Shown piece after piece: positions 4,408-5,391 of a stretch of DNA of 5,391 nt (its first letter is position 1; every line of letters begins with the position of its first letter). Origin of the DNA: Lysobacteraceae bacterium (lineage in GTDB: Bacteria; Pseudomonadota; Gammaproteobacteria; Xanthomonadales; Xanthomonadaceae). A program made the translations under genes and the position numbers. Below the pieces are notes generated by a model. That model ran no database searches. It worked only from the letters and a program-made list of their open reading frames with translations, and was not told the DNA's origin. Location: positions 1 to 5,391 of the forward strand of contig JAGNNB010000236.1 in the NCBI GenBank assembly GCA_017990865.1, given 5' to 3'.

Positions 4408-5342
4408 AGCCCGAGATTTTTCAGGCGGTTGGCTTGAGCGCGATAGACGCTGCGCGGATCGGAGGCGAACAGCCCGCGCAGGCCGAGGAACTGGTTGACC
4501 TCATCGAGGTGGTTCCAGGAATAGTTGTCGCGCAGCACCGTGCCCCAATGCGACGAGCAGCGACCCACGAGCCCGTCGTTTTGCTCGAAGCCGAAGAACA
4601 GCCCGCCGGCGCCCAGCGCCGGGTCGGTGATGTCGAGGATATTGGTCAACACCGAAGTGCCGCCCATCGAGTAGTAGTAGACGCCGTTGACCTGCGCGGC
4701 GCCGCTGCCGCAGGACGTGGTCGGCATGCCTTGCGGGTGACGGCTGTTGAACGCGCGCGCGCCGCCGCTGTTGAGCGAGCCCAGCGCCGCCAACGAATCC
4801 TGCGGGTCCAGGCTGCCGGACAGCGCGCCGATGAAGCCCGAGAAGGCGTTCACGAAACCCGCGACCAAGCCGCGCAGCGGGGAGCCCGGGGGCAAGGTAT
4901 TGCTCACCCCGTCGGCGACCGGCGAGCCCAGATTCGGCGTGCCGGTCTGCGTGACCGAGGCCACGAGATCCGGGCGCACCGAGGCGACGTAGCGGATGGT
5001 TTGGCCGCCGTGGCTGTGGCCGAGCAGGTTGAACTTGCGCTTGCCGGTGATCGCGCGCAGGCGGTCGAGGTCGCGGATCAACTGCTCGCCGCGCACTTCG
5101 CTGGAGTTGGCGGCCGAGACGCTGGCGGTGTAGACGGTGGCGCCGCCCGCCCTCAGCTCGTCGCCGATGCCGTACCAGTAATCGTAGACGCCGAGAACGG
5201 AGTCGAAACCGAACAGTCCATGCACCAGCACGATCGGGTATTGGGTTCGGGTGTAGGTCGATTGCGCCTGCGCCGGCAGTGCGCCGAACGCGGCCAAAAA
5301 CAGCAATAACGCGATGAATCGGATGCTCGTACGACGACGCAT
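4404..5342 (-). CDS. lipA: Secreted triacylglycerol lipase, family I.1/I.2
   Basis: A 312-residue alpha/beta-hydrolase that hydrolyses long-chain triglycerides outside the cell. A signal peptide runs to about A26 (MRRR, hydrophobic core, PAQA cleavage site). The oxyanion segment is VHGLFGFD (40-47), with L43 where P. aeruginosa LipA has Met16. The catalytic triad is S110 (GHSHGG), D256 (QNDGLVG) and H278 (NHLDEVNQ). Calcium ligands D280, Q284 and L288 keep the exact spacing from the catalytic His seen in the Pseudomonas enzyme, and D237 is the likely fourth. C211 and C262 match its single disulfide. These features and the adjacent foldase identify a family I.1/I.2 true lipase, presumably exported by type II secretion. 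The start is fixed by AGGAGG at 5350-5355, seven bases before the ATG, and by the signal peptide. The upstream promoter lies largely outside the window. gene_symbol follows the Pseudomonas name. Confidence 0.96.
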   Translation of the reverse strand: MRRRTSIRFIALLLFLAAFGALPAQAQSTYTRTQYPIVLVHGLFGFDSVLGVYDYWYGIGDELRAGGATVYTASVSAANSSEVRGEQLIRDLDRLRAITGKRKFNLLGHSHGGQTIRYVASVRPDLVASVTQTGTPNLGSPVADGVSNTLPPGSPLRGLVAGFVNAFSGFIGALSGSLDPQDSLAALGSLNSGGARAFNSRHPQGMPTTSCGSGAAQVNGVYYYSMGGTSVLTNILDITDPALGAGGLFFGFEQNDGLVGRCSSHWGTVLRDNYSWNHLDEVNQFLGLRGLFASDPRSVYRAQANRLKNLGL

Positions 5343-5349
5343 GGATATC

Positions 5350-5355
5350 CCTCCT
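5350..5355 (-). promoter_or_regulatory. Strong Shine-Dalgarno site of the lipase gene
   Basis: On the minus strand AGGAGG is followed by GATATCC and the ATG at 5342, a full match to the anti-Shine-Dalgarno core at good spacing. It is the strongest ribosome site in the window and contrasts with the absence of such sites before xerD, the RDD gene and the foldase. Confidence 0.85.
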
Positions 5356-5391
5356 GGATCAACGATGGTGGAAGCGCGAGAGCGGAAACGG

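Noticed and set aside
4161..5309. Plus-strand open frame of 382 codons opposite the lipase and the start of the foldase
   Set aside because: The protein is an Arg/Ala/Val/Glu-rich antisense product with no motifs. The opposite strand has a complete lipase with signal peptide, triad, calcium site and strong Shine-Dalgarno sequence.

Overview
The window looks like chromosomal DNA of a GC-rich gammaproteobacterium, most likely a Xanthomonadaceae member close to Lysobacter. This is inferred from three things: the GC-rich codon use, the order lptG / RDD gene / xerD / dsbC, and the repeat types between genes (GTRG-type REP hairpins and a GTTGAAAAA-ended element). No database search was possible, so genus is not claimed firmly.

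Layout. 1-127 (+): C-terminal end of an LptF/LptG-type lipopolysaccharide exporter permease, probably LptG. 128-573: about 450 bases without a credible gene, holding two REP hairpins in direct orientation and a degenerate CTTTCTTTGC-type inverted repeat. 574-1071 (-): small RDD-family membrane protein. 1139-2104 (+): complete xerD tyrosine recombinase, divergent from the RDD gene across a 67-base gap in which both genes carry a near-identical TAYCCTGT-type -10 box exactly 6 bases before the ATG, suggesting leaderless transcripts. 2266-3117 (+): dsbC, a protein-disulfide isomerase that here has a lipoprotein signal. 3118-3402: a gap packed with six hairpins, including a terminator behind dsbC and a roughly 150-base MITE-like repeat whose outer hairpin also serves as a likely terminator for the genes arriving from the right. 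3403-4407 (-): lipase-specific foldase (Lif). 4404-5342 (-): secreted family I.1/I.2 triacylglycerol lipase, with a strong Shine-Dalgarno site and a 4-base GTGA overlap into the foldase.

How the genes work together. The lipase and foldase form a classic two-gene unit: the lipase crosses the inner membrane by its signal peptide, is folded in the periplasm by the membrane-anchored foldase, and is presumably exported by type II secretion. The lipase keeps the calcium-site residues and the single disulfide (C211-C262) of the Pseudomonas enzymes. The neighbouring convergent dsbC encodes a periplasmic disulfide isomerase that could assist this disulfide, although its position beside xerD is more likely ancestral than lipase-related. 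LptG, XerD and the RDD protein are ordinary housekeeping or membrane genes. I see no new defence or mobile system; the most unusual parts are the structured 3165-3396 repeat region, the lipoprotein form of DsbC, and the mirrored leaderless-type promoters.
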